Assembly: GCF_003086295.3 (NCBI RefSeq)
Contig: NC_092043.1
Location: forward strand, 48,698,598 to 48,762,597
Reading direction: 5' to 3'
DNA length: 64,000 nucleotides
Source of the DNA: Arachis hypogaea
Lineage: Eukaryota; Streptophyta; Magnoliopsida; Fabales; Fabaceae
This document shows positions 1-12,057 of the stretch, in pieces. The translations under genes were made by a program, and so were the position numbers. A model generated the notes under the pieces. That model ran no database searches and was not told where the DNA came from. It saw nothing but the letters and a program-made list of their open reading frames with translations. Every line of letters begins with the position of its first letter. The first letter of the stretch is position 1.

Positions 1-234
1 ACAAAAATATTGCAATAACCGAAAATAGTGAAACATGTTATATTTAACTGGCAACCAACACTTTGACCCAAGAAAACAACAAAAGAACTAAAGAAACAAC
101 AGTGGGTATTATCGTCATCCTATTCTAGAATCAAAAGAGACGTGCCCCAACTTAAATCGAAAGGATTTGATTATGTAACATGCATGAATAGAATATTACA
201 GATATTAAAACAGGACGATAAGCAACCAGCAAAC

Positions 235-1005
235 CTTCACAAAGGCAAAAAACTCCTCCTGAATGCGAACAATAACAGCCATTCGTTTTAAGTGAGATGC
301 AAAATGGTACCGCTGAACAATTTGGACAGGTTGGCCACTACCCCTACAATTTGAAAACATATCATGACAAATCAAACACAATGTATAGAGAGCTGCAAAA
401 GTTACAAAGGAAAAGCACAAAATCTGAGAAAACATGAATATAAACCAAAAGATATCATAAAGGCTATTTGTAACATAATCACACAATCACATAATCTTTT
501 ACAATAACTATATGTCATTCCAGTCAAAGAAAAAAAAACTATGTCATTGTTCTATCGTAACTGTATCAACCCAATCATAAAAAGTTTCTATGTCATAAAT
601 CTCACATGGATTAAAAAGACAACTGAACTGAAAAATTATTTATCTAAATCATAGAGAGGACATGCAGAATTGAACAGCAAAAATAGATTTAACTTACTTT
701 TTTGGAACAGCCTTCTCATCAGATTTATAACTCCAATCAATTCCCTTAAGTGCAGCCTTCTCAAGAGGATCACCAACCTGTTGAACATTAAGGAATGCAT
801 AGGAATGTTGAACATAGTAAACAAAAAACAATAGAAAGGATAAATAAACATATATACAAGTCCTGCTAGCTCTCTATCCAGAATTATGAAAGATAACGTT
901 AAAAAAAACTAATAATGATCAAGTTTACTTACAAAAATCTACATTATATATACAAACACACACTCTCTGAAATGTGACAAGCTACTGTGTTTTACTAAGC
1001 ACTAG

Positions 1006-1059
<54 letters not shown>

Positions 1060-4000
1060 TACCAGCTTATTATCAACAAATACCAAAGCATGGCAAGAAG
1101 CCAGGATTTCCACAGTTCGCACTGGCACTCTACTCATGTCAGATTCCAAATCAGTGGTTCCATTCAAACCAACAACTCCAGAAAATTCCTACATCATAGT
1201 GGGGAGAAAAGTTATGGAACAGAGTATGGTCTCAATGGCTAGGTAAATACCACCGCTGATAGCATACCATGTCATCAGATGTCAGTGTCCCAGTCTTGTC
1301 AAAACAACATATATCAACCTATTGGCAAGTTCAAAAATTCAACAAGTACCACTGTGAATATATAAGCCACATATAACAAGGAAAGGATGTACAAGAGCAG
1401 AAAAAATAGTGGCAACACTCCAGGTACCTTCCCAGCAAATGGTATTCGGAAAGGCTCTGTGCAAAAAATCCCACGTCGCGCCAATGCAATCAAGGAAGTA
1501 TTTACAGCAATTGATAACTCCATCGGTAACTCGGGCGGAATCACAGAAGTAACAATAAGTGAACAACTTAGTATAAGTTTGTACTTGCTTCTTGTGGGAT
1601 CCTCTAATCCCTGCACCATACAATTAACATCACAATTCACTATTCAGACCAAGCCATGTCAACTGTGACCTTTCAGTTCTCGTATAAGAAGTGAAGAGGA
1701 GAGGGGAAAACCTTGATAAGCACATAACCAGCAGCAATCAGAGCAAATACAACCAAGAATAAGATGAACAGTCCACTTTCCCAGCTATTGGCAGTAACCT
1801 GTGATATAAAATTTAGAAAGCCAAGAAAATACATCACTTCATAAAAAAAGGCACTGGGGTTACATGCTTGGGCAAAATAAACTGCATCAATTTACCCTTT
1901 CTGTGGAGAATAAGATTGTTCGCATCAACTTTCCTTGACTAGTTTCGAACCCCGTTCTAAGCACAACAGCCAGGCAGCCACCATCAGGCGTTTTCAGAGG
2001 GAAAGTCTGAATCCAGCAAGATTTGCCAAAAAGAAACAAGATCAGAAAGCATGAGAATAACCACCTTCACATCAATCGAAAATGTATAAATTTCCTAGCC
2101 TGAAATCACCTTATCTGGAGTGTGCTGCAGTATTTTGGTTCCACCAAATAAGACATGACTTTTATCTCGCCTAATTGACAGCTTCTCCTCGTTTCCCCTT
2201 CCCGTGATTGAAACCTACAAGGATGTTCAAATCTAAATGAGAATCATCCATGAACAATGTATGATCCAGCACTCTCTCTTTCATGGGAACGTTTGGGCCG
2301 GGGACAATAATGAATCCTCAATAGTCAGATACATTATGTCACAAGTAAACATGGACAGCTGGACATGCATAGATATTCAAAATTATGAAAGAACAAAATC
2401 ATAAACTGCATAGGATCAACACTGTTATATATAGAAAAATGGACATGAAAACAGGGGCGATCCAATCAGACACAGCAGGTCGCATAGGACACTGGCAACA
2501 AACCACATATTGAGCATAATATTTGATCATATCAGAAACATCCGACTAAAGAAGTTACTCAGCTTACAGGTTTCTCAATTAGTTTGCACAGAAGGCTGGA
2601 CAAGAAACCACATATTGAGCAAAATTTTCTATCATATCAGTAATATCCATCTAAACAAGTTGATCAGCTTAAAAGTTAAAACTCAATTAGAGCTTAGCAG
2701 TTTGCAAAGGAGGCTGGGCAACAAACCACATCATACCAGTAATATCCATCTAAACAAGTTGCTCAGCATACATGTTAAAACTGAATTTTCATAATTGTCT
2801 ATCAAACAGGATATATAACCAGCAGAATTGTATGCCATTTCCAAGGGGCCGTCAACAAATTACTACTACAGCAGGCAACAATGTCTAAACCAGGAAAGAA
2901 ATAGATGTTCCAATTTGCCAAACAGGTAAGGGGTCATCTACTCAGTTTAACAAAATATAATCACCAACCCCAACAAATGACTTTATATTTTTAAATATCA
3001 TATATCCATAGAGAGTAGATCAGAAAAGAGAAACACCTTCCATTGAGGAGTAGACTCGCCTGTCAGAATAGCTTCATTCACAATTGCATTTCCAGCCAAT
3101 ATAAGCATGTCTGCAGGTACAGACTTCTCCTCGCCATTCTGACCAGAAGAGCGTCCTATAGAGACAACATCCCCAGGCAAAAGATCCGTACCAGAGAGTT
3201 TAACCCACCTATAATCCACACAATATGTAAGGAAAAATAAAATTTACTCCATTGAAACTAAATATTGAGTTTACAAAATGAGACAACATACTTGCCACCA
3301 CGATGGACCATAAGGATCTGACTATCCACTCTAACACGCCTTAACTCAGTAAGAGTCTTCAACCGACTCTTTGCCATGGTTGATTCAAACATAAACAGCA
3401 TAAATAGAGTGAACAAACTGTAATACCAATATTCATCCAAACACCAGAGACCCACACAGAAAACCTGATCAAGATAGAAGCAGAAACTAGTTAAGAGTTA
3501 GCAAGGAAAATATAGACATATAAGAGAAATGAAGAAATAAAGCAATACAGAACGAATACCTGAAAAACAAAAAAAGGCTCCATGCAATGCTCTTTCATCA
3601 ATTTCTGAAAGGTTGGCTGAGGATAATCAAATCTGCAATATCGATATGCAGACATTATAGAGGGCAATACTAATAAACAAAATGATTAGAGCACGGATTA
3701 AAAAGTAAAAGGTAATCAAGATTGTCAAAAGTAGGCCATTGCATCAATTGTAGTTAAGTTCAGCACCACAAATTGTTATGCGGGGCAGTAGATGCAAATG
3801 AAATTTACAAGGGTAAAGTATGTTTTATGTCCCTAACGTTTGTGATTTTCTTCAAAAATACCCCTAACGTTTAATTGCACTCAATTTTGACACTAATGTT
3901 TTTTATTTGCATCAAAATTACCCATGGACGTTGAATCCATCTAAAATATTAGGAACAAAATTGAAAACGTATGGGGTAGTTTTGAAACAAATCAAAAACA

Positions 4001-6467
4001 TTAGGGACAAAATTGAATGAATCAAAAAAGTTAGGAACAAAATTAAATGAAATTAAACGTTAGGAGTACTTTTGAAAAAAAATAAAACGTTAGGGACAAA
4101 AAGCATACTTGCCAATTTATAATAAAGGACAAAGTAAAAGGAAACTCACACATTCCGCCCCCATTTCTCTGTAGCAGCAAGGATTTTAGCTTCAGAGCCA
4201 TGCCCACTACACTTGAGATAATGTCCAAATGTTTCCTTTGTAGGATAAGAAAGTTTGCAAAATGTTCCCTTCTCATTTGAAAATACAAAACACTGTTTTC
4301 TAAACTCAAAGTAAATCTCCTCCAGATCCGTCGCCGATGAAGAACCTGCAGGCTACAGATGCATTGATGCAAACACTTAACCTTGTAGGCAACCAAACCA
4401 AGAGCATCTAAAAGATGAAACGGGTAAAACAAAATAAAAACTCCATCTGAAAGTCCAGGAGGCAACAGATAGATGGATTCAGAGCATGCACACCTCAAAA
4501 CTAGTAAGCAGAGCTAGCATGCAACAAGCTGATTTTAAATATCAAGCAAAAGGATGCATTGCATATTCACAGTGCAGTCTGCTTTAGACATGTTGAGAAA
4601 TATCAAAGTAAGGAATCACAAGTGGGCACAACTACAATTAGCAAATACAAATATGATATCAAAACACGCATTTCGGATATAAGGTAAGCAAATATGTACA
4701 TATAGGCACATCTACTTATTCCTTTCTTACCCGAAAAAGCTAACCTGCTGGTTCCTTAAGAAACAAAGAAAAAAGAGAATAAGACAACCAAGTACCTCGT
4801 GCATATTCAAGGTGCATTCTACTTTAGATATATGGAGAATTATCAAAGTAAGAATTCACAATAGTGCACAACAAAGGTCACTAAATACCGATATGCAATA
4901 ACAAGCATGTGTCAAACAAACTAAGCTACAATTGCACAAATAGGATTGTCTATTCTTTTCAAACCTGAACATCGTGATTCCCTATCAATTGCTTAAAAAC
5001 ACTTCGAATTTTTTGGTTTGCATGGCCGTTTTGTGTGGGGTGGGGAGGGGGGATCCAATGTAGATATACGTGACCCTACCCTCACAAGTCGGAGAGGCTA
5101 CTTTTAGGATTTGAACCCATGACCTCTAATTCACAATGTAACAACCGTATGCCAGGATCAAGGCACACCCTCTAAAATAACCATCATCCCAACATCATAA
5201 AGAATCTAAGATGATCACCCATGCTGTAAACAAGGTAACAGAAAAAACTGACATTGAAAATTCTGGCCTTCCTTTACAAAACATAAGCATCTGGTTAATG
5301 CATAACACTTATCAAAGCTCTGTCTTCTACACCTCTCAAAACCTATATATCAGCATATGAGGAGTTGCAATAAATCCCTGGATGTATGCAACTTGTATTA
5401 GTTCTAGACTTCTAGTAAGTAGTAACCATACCTGCACTCCAGCCACATGCCAAAATACATAAAATAAATCAAACCCCTCCCCCCTTTTTCCCCTGGGGAC
5501 CTGCATTCTCATTCAAGTTTGCACCCAACCATTTTCCATCCCAGTTCACTCAAAACCAACCAGCTTACAAGGTAAATTCCACATACAAACTCCACAACTC
5601 ACCAAACTACCATCCAAATTCTCCAGTTCATTATTTTGTATCGATAAACACAAATTCCCAGATAAAGCAATACAGATATCCAGAAGAAGAGAAACAGTCA
5701 CTCCCATCCATCCTATAGTCCAAATATAAGGACACGAACAGTGTTCAATTATCACACAGTCGAATTCCAAATATACCTTTAAGTCTTCCATCCAGTAACA
5801 CTGTCCTCATTCAAGTCAACAACACCAAGAAATGCACATCCCAATGTATACCTCACTTCTCATCACAAAACAAAACCGCAAAATCAGGTCTAACAACTGC
5901 AGTTCAATTCATCCCCAATCACTCAAAACGCAGTCAAACACTTAAAGGCAAGTCTAGCAAACACTACTTCAGATAATAACAAGTACATCCATTTCAAACA
6001 AAAACTAAATCGATCCTAAACCGCAAGCTTACAATTTTCCGAAACCTGAGCGGCACGACCTCTTTGGAACCGGAAAACTTCGCCGGCGTTATCTTGCAAG
6101 AATCAGCTTGGTGAATATCTCTGACCTGAATGCAAAAACACACAAAGAAAAAGATATAAAAAAACTCCGCTGATCATCAACGCAAAGCAACAGCGTCTAG
6201 AACACGCGCGTGCCGTACCTTGCTGAAATGTGCAAAACACTTGAAATCAACGGACCAACCAGTGAAAAGCCAAACGAGGATATGGAGAGCAACGAGGCCG
6301 CCGAAAACGATGGCGGCGTCGACGAAGTCCAGGCTCGGGAGGATCGAGGCGAGCCATACGCCGTAGAGAACAGCGAAGGGCCAAACGTCGAGTCGCCACG
6401 GCAGTTGTTTCTTCCGCATCAAATCGACGCGGTCAACCACCTTGCCGCCGACGTGGAAGCTCGACAT
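235..6467 (-). CDS. PDR2: P5A-type cation-transporting ATPase, PDR2/MIA-like (5' half, 14 exons)
   Basis: Coding exons in gene order are 6467-6219, 6125-6033, 4352-4150, 3632-3560, 3464-3292, 3208-3037, 2214-2110, 2006-1896, 1798-1712, 1610-1428, 1318-1268, 1188-1063, 777-698 and 343-235. All use GT-AG splice sites and consistent phases, giving 605 codons. Visible features: two hydrophobic spans in exon 1 (about residues 24-45 and 50-72), the actuator loop TGES at 313-316, the P5 signature PPELP at 447-451 in the M4 region, and the phosphorylation motif DKTGT with Asp490. Plant P5A pumps are about 1180 residues long; they act in the ER membrane, and Arabidopsis PDR2/MIA is needed for phosphate-starvation responses in the root and for pollen development. 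The nucleotide-binding domain and last membrane helices lie beyond the left edge, and positions 1-234 look intronic. The start ATG fits the family's N-terminus. Introns carry a MITE, a SINE and tandem repeats. No coding break is visible. Confidence 0.95.
1010..1055. repeat. (GA)23 microsatellite at a splice donor
   Basis: This is a perfect 46-base GA/CT dinucleotide run. On the gene strand it is a CT tract starting seven bases after the start of the donor site (GT at 1062-1061) of the ATPase intron between the 1188-1063 and 777-698 exons. Confidence 0.97.
2490..2795. repeat. Three-copy degenerate tandem repeat in an ATPase intron
   Basis: A unit of roughly 75-115 bases is repeated about three times. 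Each copy has an ACAAACCACAT-like start, a central ATATCAGTAATATCCATCTA-like segment and an AAGTTGCTCAGC-like end. The copies begin near 2497, 2601 and 2719. The whole array sits in the intron between the 3208-3037 and 2214-2110 exons. Confidence 0.75.
3811..4113. mobile_element. Mutator-type MITE (303 bp) in an ATPase intron
   Basis: The element starts GGGTAAAGTATG and ends CATACTTGCC. Inverted terminal arms of about 27 bases share the core GTCCCTAACGTTT. It is flanked by nine-base direct repeats AATTTACAA (3802-3810) and AATTTATAA (4114-4122), which differ at one base and fit a Mutator-superfamily target duplication. Both arms contain further inverted copies of the CCTAACGTTT motif, so the whole element could fold into a hairpin. 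It ends 27 bases before the intron's donor boundary when read on the plus strand. Confidence 0.85.
4556..4905. repeat. Diverged direct duplication in the large ATPase intron
   Basis: Segments at about 4556-4670 and 4797-4905 are diverged copies. Both start CATATTCA and continue through a TACTTTAGA or GCTTTAGA segment and ATCAAAGTAA, with similar spacing. They lie about 240 bases apart in the intron between the 6125-6033 and 4352-4150 exons, and no coding content is seen. Confidence 0.6.
5020..5170 (-). mobile_element. Au-like SINE fragment (tRNA-derived) in an ATPase intron
   Basis: Read on the minus strand, this carries a Pol III B-box-like GGGTTCAAATCC followed by GTAGCCTCTCCGACTTGTGA and GGGTAGGGTCACGTA, and then a C-rich stretch. 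That order is typical of the plant Au SINE family: B box, a CAGCCTCT-like motif, GTAAGGCTGCGTA-like motif, then CCCC-rich. A T-rich tail and target duplication were not resolved. It lies in the long intron of the ATPase gene and shares its orientation. Confidence 0.6.
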
Positions 6468-6929
6468 TGCGCCGCAGCCGAAGAATAAACGGTTACGGCA
6501 GCTGTGGAATCGAATCGTAAGATCGAAGGATGATTAGGGTTTTTGAGTTCAGATCTGAAGGGAATTAGAGGAAACTGAGATTTGGGGAAAAGATAAGTTC
6601 GGGGTTTTGAGGTTTTCGAAGAAAGTTAGAGAAAAGTGTCTTCAGTTCCCAGCTTTTTTGGGGCTGATTACTGATTAGTGATTACTGCGGTTACTACGAT
6701 GATTTTAGTAACTTAACTAGTAAAGCTGCATTGCTTGTTTCTTGTTCTAAATTAACCTTGCACAAATTCTTTGATTCTTAACATTTTAGCATTTTTAATT
6801 TATTTTAGATTCCAATTTGATCTCAACAGATTTTGGATTGAACATTTAAGTTGGTAAAATTTTTTTACTTTTTAAGATTTTCAAAAATTTTGTTCACATA
6901 AATGTCCTATATATCACCTTAAATTAAAG
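6468..6929 (-). promoter_or_regulatory. 5' UTR and proximal upstream region of the P5A ATPase gene
   Basis: This segment lies directly before the ATPase start codon. The first about 200 bases are purine-rich on the minus strand and less AT-rich than the rest, which suits a 5' UTR. Further out the sequence becomes AT-rich. No TATA box or transcription start can be fixed. A transposable element begins at 6930, so the intact upstream region is only about 460 bases. Confidence 0.4.
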
Positions 6930-7834
6930 AATTCTGCTAGAGAGATAACAAAAATTACGAATAATGTAAATAAAGGGCTGCTCTCAGGTCCAATAATCTC
7001 AACCTAATTATCCATCCTTATTTTCACTTTTACCGTTTACCTGCACTAAACCCTAATTTCATCATTCCTAGCGTTATCTCCCCTTGTACTGTCGTCCACC
7101 GTCACCAGTCACGAAGCTTCTCTGCGCCACCGCTGCTTCATCTACATGGTTCGTCGCCGCTGCTCGACGCTACATCGCTATCTCTCCCTCCACGCCGCGC
7201 CACTCTTTATTCGCTATTGAAGCCCGCGAAATGCGCGCCTCTTCTTCTATCTCGACGCGTCGAAATCTTCGTTCTGCTATTTGTTCCGATGCAGTATCTC
7301 TGGCCAAGCCTCCACATCGCGCCGTCGAGTATTCCTTGTCTTCCACCGCGCGTCGCAGGTGTTCGTTCACTCCATTGGTATACAGTAGGTTAGTATATAG
7401 TTCAAGGTTTATGTTACACAGAAAGTAAAACGGTATGCTTCTTTTTATATACCATGGATGTTTCTTTCCATGTATATAAGATACTAGATGTTTCTTTTTA
7501 TATACACCGAATATTTCTTTCCTATCCATATAGTCATAAACTATACTGGATGTTTCTTTTTAACGCGCACCTCGCGTCAGAACTCTCTTTGGCAGCGACG
7601 GAGAACTGTGGAGGCAGAGACAGGATGCGATGTGATAGTGGGATGAGAAAAAATGGAACGTAGTGTGAAGGTGTATTTAGAGAAAGTTAGGTTGTCTAGT
7701 TTTAATTATTCAAATTCAAAAATATGATTATTCCTAATTAAATAAAAATCTAATTTTTAAATTTAATTTAACATTCTCTTTTTAACCCGTTGTTTACGTT
7801 ATTCACAATTAGCGTTGTCCCTAACACTTTCTCT
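6930..7834. mobile_element. Non-autonomous TIR element upstream of the ATPase gene
   Basis: The ends form imperfect inverted repeats: on the left TAGAGAGATAACAAAAATTA and GAATAATGTAAATAAAGGG, and on the right, reversed, GTTAGGGACAACGCTAATTG and GAATAACGTAAACAACGGG. Flanking nine-base repeats AAATTAAAG (6921-6929) and AAATTAAAA (7835-7843) differ at one base but are low complexity. The inside (about 7060-7400 and 7570-7660) is much richer in GC than its surroundings and gives open frames without recognisable domains. A TGGATGTTTCTTTTTATATA-like motif is repeated about four times at 7435-7562. No transposase is present, so mobilisation in trans is inferred. Confidence 0.6.
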
Positions 7835-8128
7835 AAATTAAAAATGTAAATACATGGATTTTCAAAATCGATTCAATTCGAACAAAATCGATTAATTGAA
7901 CAAATAAAATAAAATAGATCAAAATAAAAAAATTAAAAAATTAATATTTTGCAATTTTTTTTAGTTTGGTTTGATTTTTAATTCTAGTAGGAATAATCTG
8001 AACCAAGTCAAACTGAAGAGATAATATACCAATAAAAAAGGTCATTTACGCTAATAAAATGAATGGAGTTCAAAATTATACAGATGTTCTAAATTGGAAT
8101 TGGTTTCACACCCTGTCCTAAACATTTC

Positions 8129-8201
8129 TATATAAATCAAATCAAATTGACTCGATTTACGCTATTTACATATAAATCGAATCAAGTTGATTCGATTTAG
8201 T
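8129..8201. repeat. Palindromic ATAAATCGAAT repeats, left of the nested complex
   Basis: Two units resembling ATAAATCGAATCAA followed by TTGATTCGATTTA lie here. The same unit recurs at 15148-15378 on the far side of the transposon complex. They look like subterminal repeats of one MULE family, but the link to the MULE between them is an inference. Confidence 0.45.
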
Positions 8202-9464
8202 GAAACAATGCGTTTTGGTAACCCGCAATAGTTTACCGTCGAAATTTTTCGATAGTAAAGATGACGTAAATTCAAATCATGCATCCCTTCCCCCTCATTC
8301 GAACCCTCACCAACATTACCACCATCCCTTTCCCTCTCGCGCTCCAACCGCCGCCACCGAGACCACCGCCGTTGCCACCCTCTCCGTCGCCATCAACCCC
8401 CACTGCCAATGCTGCCTTCTTCTCCTTCTTCCCCTCCCTCTCAACGTCACTGTGGTCCTTTTCTCCTTCTCGTTTCGCCCTTCTCAACCCATAGCCTGCA
8501 GCTCCCTGCTCTGGCTTTTCACGATCGCCACCTCTAGCGTCAGTAACAACTTTGTGTCGTTGCCTTCCTCCCTCCTTCTCTATTTCCTTCTACACCCTAC
8601 ATTCAAGGTTCTTTATTTGGACTTTTTTCCTTTTCAAATCCTGTTAGTTAGTTTTAGTCCATTAAATTGGTTTAATTAGTTTAGCTGGTTTAATTTTCTA
8701 TTTAGTATAGTTAGGTAGTTAGGATAGTTTATTTTAGATTTACAGGTTCTAAATTGTTGCTGAAAGTGTCTGAAATTATTATCAGTTTGCTGGTTGAATT
8801 AAGGGAGAAATTGTTGCTAAGTGTATTTGGTTAATTATTTGATTGTACTCATTCACTGTGTTAATTGTTGTTTTGTTGTTTTGCTATTTTGAATTAATTA
8901 GACTACTGTCTAATGAATTTATGATCAATGATGTTGACTTTTTTTGGTGTCATTGATGTTGAACTTTGTGAATTGGTGTTGCAAAGATTATTTGTTAATG
9001 CTAAGTTATGTTGTTTATGACTTTGGATGGCCAATGTTTGTAAATATACCTCAAAAAGCTTTTTATTAAAAATTTTGGTCAATCTCTTGAAATCATTGCT
9101 TGTTCTCCTCTTGTTTTGACTATTTGCAATGATGAAATTTGATTTGTTTTTCCATTGACCGACGTTTTTGAATTTTGAATGTTTGATGTTTGTTATTTAA
9201 TATTGCAAGTTTGATACATTGTACCTTATGGAATTTGATTTGTTTAATTTTAGTTTAATTCATTTTAGATTTGATTAGAATTTTAATTTTAATTTTAATT
9301 TTCAATAAGTTTTAAAGTTTCTTCAGTTTGGTTTTCTAATCTTAGTGGATTTAGTTTTCAATTTTGAATTGTTGAAGAGTTTGGAATTATCTAATTGTAT
9401 TAATTATTGTGTTGATGAATGTTTTACTGAGAAATTGTTTGATAATTTGATATTTGTAGATATA

Positions 9465-12057
9465 TTGATAGGTAGAGGTGCTGCGAATCAGGTTGCTGGT
9501 CATGGTCTTAGCCGTGGTCGAGATAGAGGGAGGATTTTTTCCGGTAACCCCGGGATTTCGGCCTCCTCTCCCTCGACTATGACTACCTCGATGATGCCAC
9601 AAGTTGCAGGTTTGGCGGATCAGCCGTTCATTATGGTCCCTAACCCCAACTACGCTCCTTCGTCTACAGCGATGACGCCGCCTCCTGCTGCTCAGCATCC
9701 CGCATCCATGTTGACGCTGCATCTAGTGACAGATACTGTAGTCCCGGATTCCAACCATGGCAGTGAGCCAGCAACTAATCCCCCACCATCACCTCTCATT
9801 GTACGGTTGAAGATTTGACCTGATGACGACATGGGGTAAATATCAATTTGAGTCTCATGTATTTCGTGACTTTGTGTTTATTGGTTATCGCTAAAAGTAC
9901 CTGAAAATTTATTCTAGTTTAGCAGATTTAGGTTTAAATGCTGGTTAGGGTTTTTAAGTTTCAATGATTATGATTAACATTGTTGCTAAAAGTTCCTAAT
10001 AATTGATTCATATCAAGTGGATTTATGTTTATTTGGTTGCCTGTTTAGTGTTTCATGTTTCAATGATTATGGTTGTTGCTGAAAGTTCCTGGAAATAGAT
10101 TCATTTTTAGTGGATTTAGGTTGATTTTGGTTGGCTGACTTGTGTTTTTAAGTTTCAATGATTATGATTAAACTTATTGATGAAAGTTCCTGCTAATTGA
10201 TTCCTGTCTAGTGGATTTAGGTTTATTTTGGTTGTCTGTTTAGTGCTTCCTGTTTCAATGATTATGGATGTTACTGAAATTTCCTGAAAATAGATTCCTT
10301 CTTAATGGATTTAGGTTGATTTGGTTGGCTGGCTTATGTTTTTAAGTTTCAAAAATTATGATTAATTTTGTTGATGAAAGTTCCTGCTAATTGATTTCTG
10401 TTTAGTGGATTTAGATATATTTGGTTCATGTTTAGTGTTTTCTATTTCAATGATTATGGTTGTTGCTGAAAGTTCCTAAAAATATATTCATTTTTAGTGG
10501 ATTTAGGTTGATTTGGTTGGCTGGCTTTTGTTTTTAAGTTTCAATGATAATGATTAACTTTATTGAAAAAAGTTCCTGCTAATTGATTCTTATCTATTGG
10601 ATTTAGGTTGATTATTGTTTGTGGGTTGTTAGGTTAGCACCAATAACAACGCGTGTACTCTGGAGATGACTGATGTCATCAAACTGATGTACGACCATCC
10701 CAAGCCCAACTACACGAAGATCCCCGCTGAGACCAGAGAACGACGGTTTCAGAAATGGGCGGTAATTAATACTTTTTAAGTTCAAACCTTTTTATCTAGT
10801 TTATATCTTCTATCTTACTTAACTAATTTTAAAGTTTCTTTGTTCTAACTACACTTTATGTGGGACGCTGAACACGACCTTACCATCAGAAAGATATTCC
10901 ACCATAAAATAGGTCGGCGGCTCCAGCAGATGCTGGATGATGTTCATCAGGAGCGGGACCACCAGACGCAGTGGCTCCGACCAGACATAAAGAAGGTGTT
11001 TGTTCCTTAGGAGACCGATGAGAAGTTCCGGTATCGGTGTCTCACCAACAGAGCTAATAGGGCATCGGCCAGGTCGTCCGAGTGTACCGGTGGCTAAGCA
11101 ATCTTTATGAAGACGAAGGACAGGCTGGTATGTAAAGTGACTTGAATTTTGTTAATAACTTAGTTATATTCTTCTGCATACCAATACTCGACATCCTAAT
11201 CATATTGTTTCAATGCAACATGTGTAGTTGAAGTTGTTGGATAGTGAGGCGACGTTGGCAGAGATGTTCAAGTACACCCACACGCTCAAGGAGAACAAAG
11301 AGATATTTGTTGATCAATAATCTCAGGACCATTATGTGAGTAAATATACATCTAATTATCTTCTATTATAAAATTATTAGAGATTAAATGTATATTTGTC
11401 GATGTACTAATCACAATAACTTGTGTTAATTACACAGGAGTCCTACATACAGAGACTAAAGGCCACAACTCAGCAGTCTCAGCAAGGTGGGGAGGATACC
11501 GCCAATGGCTCTGCAACTGTTGTTGTCAATCCCGATGCAGTTTGGCACGAGACTGCCTTAGCACCGAACAAGAACCGCATATACGAGATGAGGTCGTTCT
11601 TCGCCAGCAACCTCCGCACATCCACATTCAAGCCATCATCAGGCTCTGCCACCATTCGAGTTGTCGAGCCCGAGGAAGGCGTGGATTTGGAGCTGTAAGT
11701 GCAGGAGCTCTAAAGCAGCAAGCTTAGAATGTTAATGATTATCGGGAGAGGTATCAGGAGATTCTCAACTACGTGATGTCTATAGATGAGCTCATACTGG
11801 AGTGGAGGGAGTCTCTAGAGCGGATGCAGTGTATAGAGGCTTAGATGGAGGTGTATCAAGCCCAAATACCGCTGGTATCAACCCTGTTGGTGGCAGCAGT
11901 CCTGCAGGTGGTAACAATCCTCAGGTGGCAGCGGTCCTGCAGGTGGCAGCGGTCCTACTGTGGGTGGCAACTCTCCTGCTGGTGGCATAAGGATATCACT
12001 ACCTTCTGCGTCGCCAACTAGGGCCATGGTATTGACGACAACGACTACCTAGATCTG
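9465..12057 (+). pseudogene. Plant transposase (Ptta/En/Spm type) of the CACTA element, decayed
   Basis: Coding blocks lie at about 9465-9818, 10635-10762, 10847-11130, 11227-11330, 11438-11698 and 11700-12057. The first gives a glycine/arginine-rich start and a proline-rich stretch with FIMVPNPNY. The next gives an RRFQKWA-like segment, then DIKK and YRCLTNRANRAS, then ATLAEMFKYTHTLKENK, then ESYIQRLKATTQQSQ and NRIYEMRSFFASNLRTS. A C-terminal YQEILNYVMSIDELILEW segment precedes a glycine/serine-type repeat tail. These match the plant transposase family found in CACTA elements. Several in-frame stops (for example just after 9818 and near 11009) show it is dead. Confidence 0.75.
9890..10625 (+). 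repeat. Dimeric minisatellite in the first CACTA transposase intron
   Basis: An AGTTCCTG-like anchor recurs near 9896, 9991, 10084, 10185, 10279, 10379, 10471 and 10571. Spacings of 95, 93, 101, 94, 100, 92 and 100 bases alternate between two monomer types. One type carries ATTATGATTAA plus TTGATGAAAG, the other ATTATGGTTGTTGCTGAAAG. Together they form a higher-order unit of about 193 bases. It fills the space between the first and second transposase coding blocks. Confidence 0.85.

Noticed and set aside
8200..8679. Proline/leucine-rich open frames on both strands
   Set aside because: They are overlapping low-complexity frames in a GC-rich part of the CACTA element, with no domain and no splice support.
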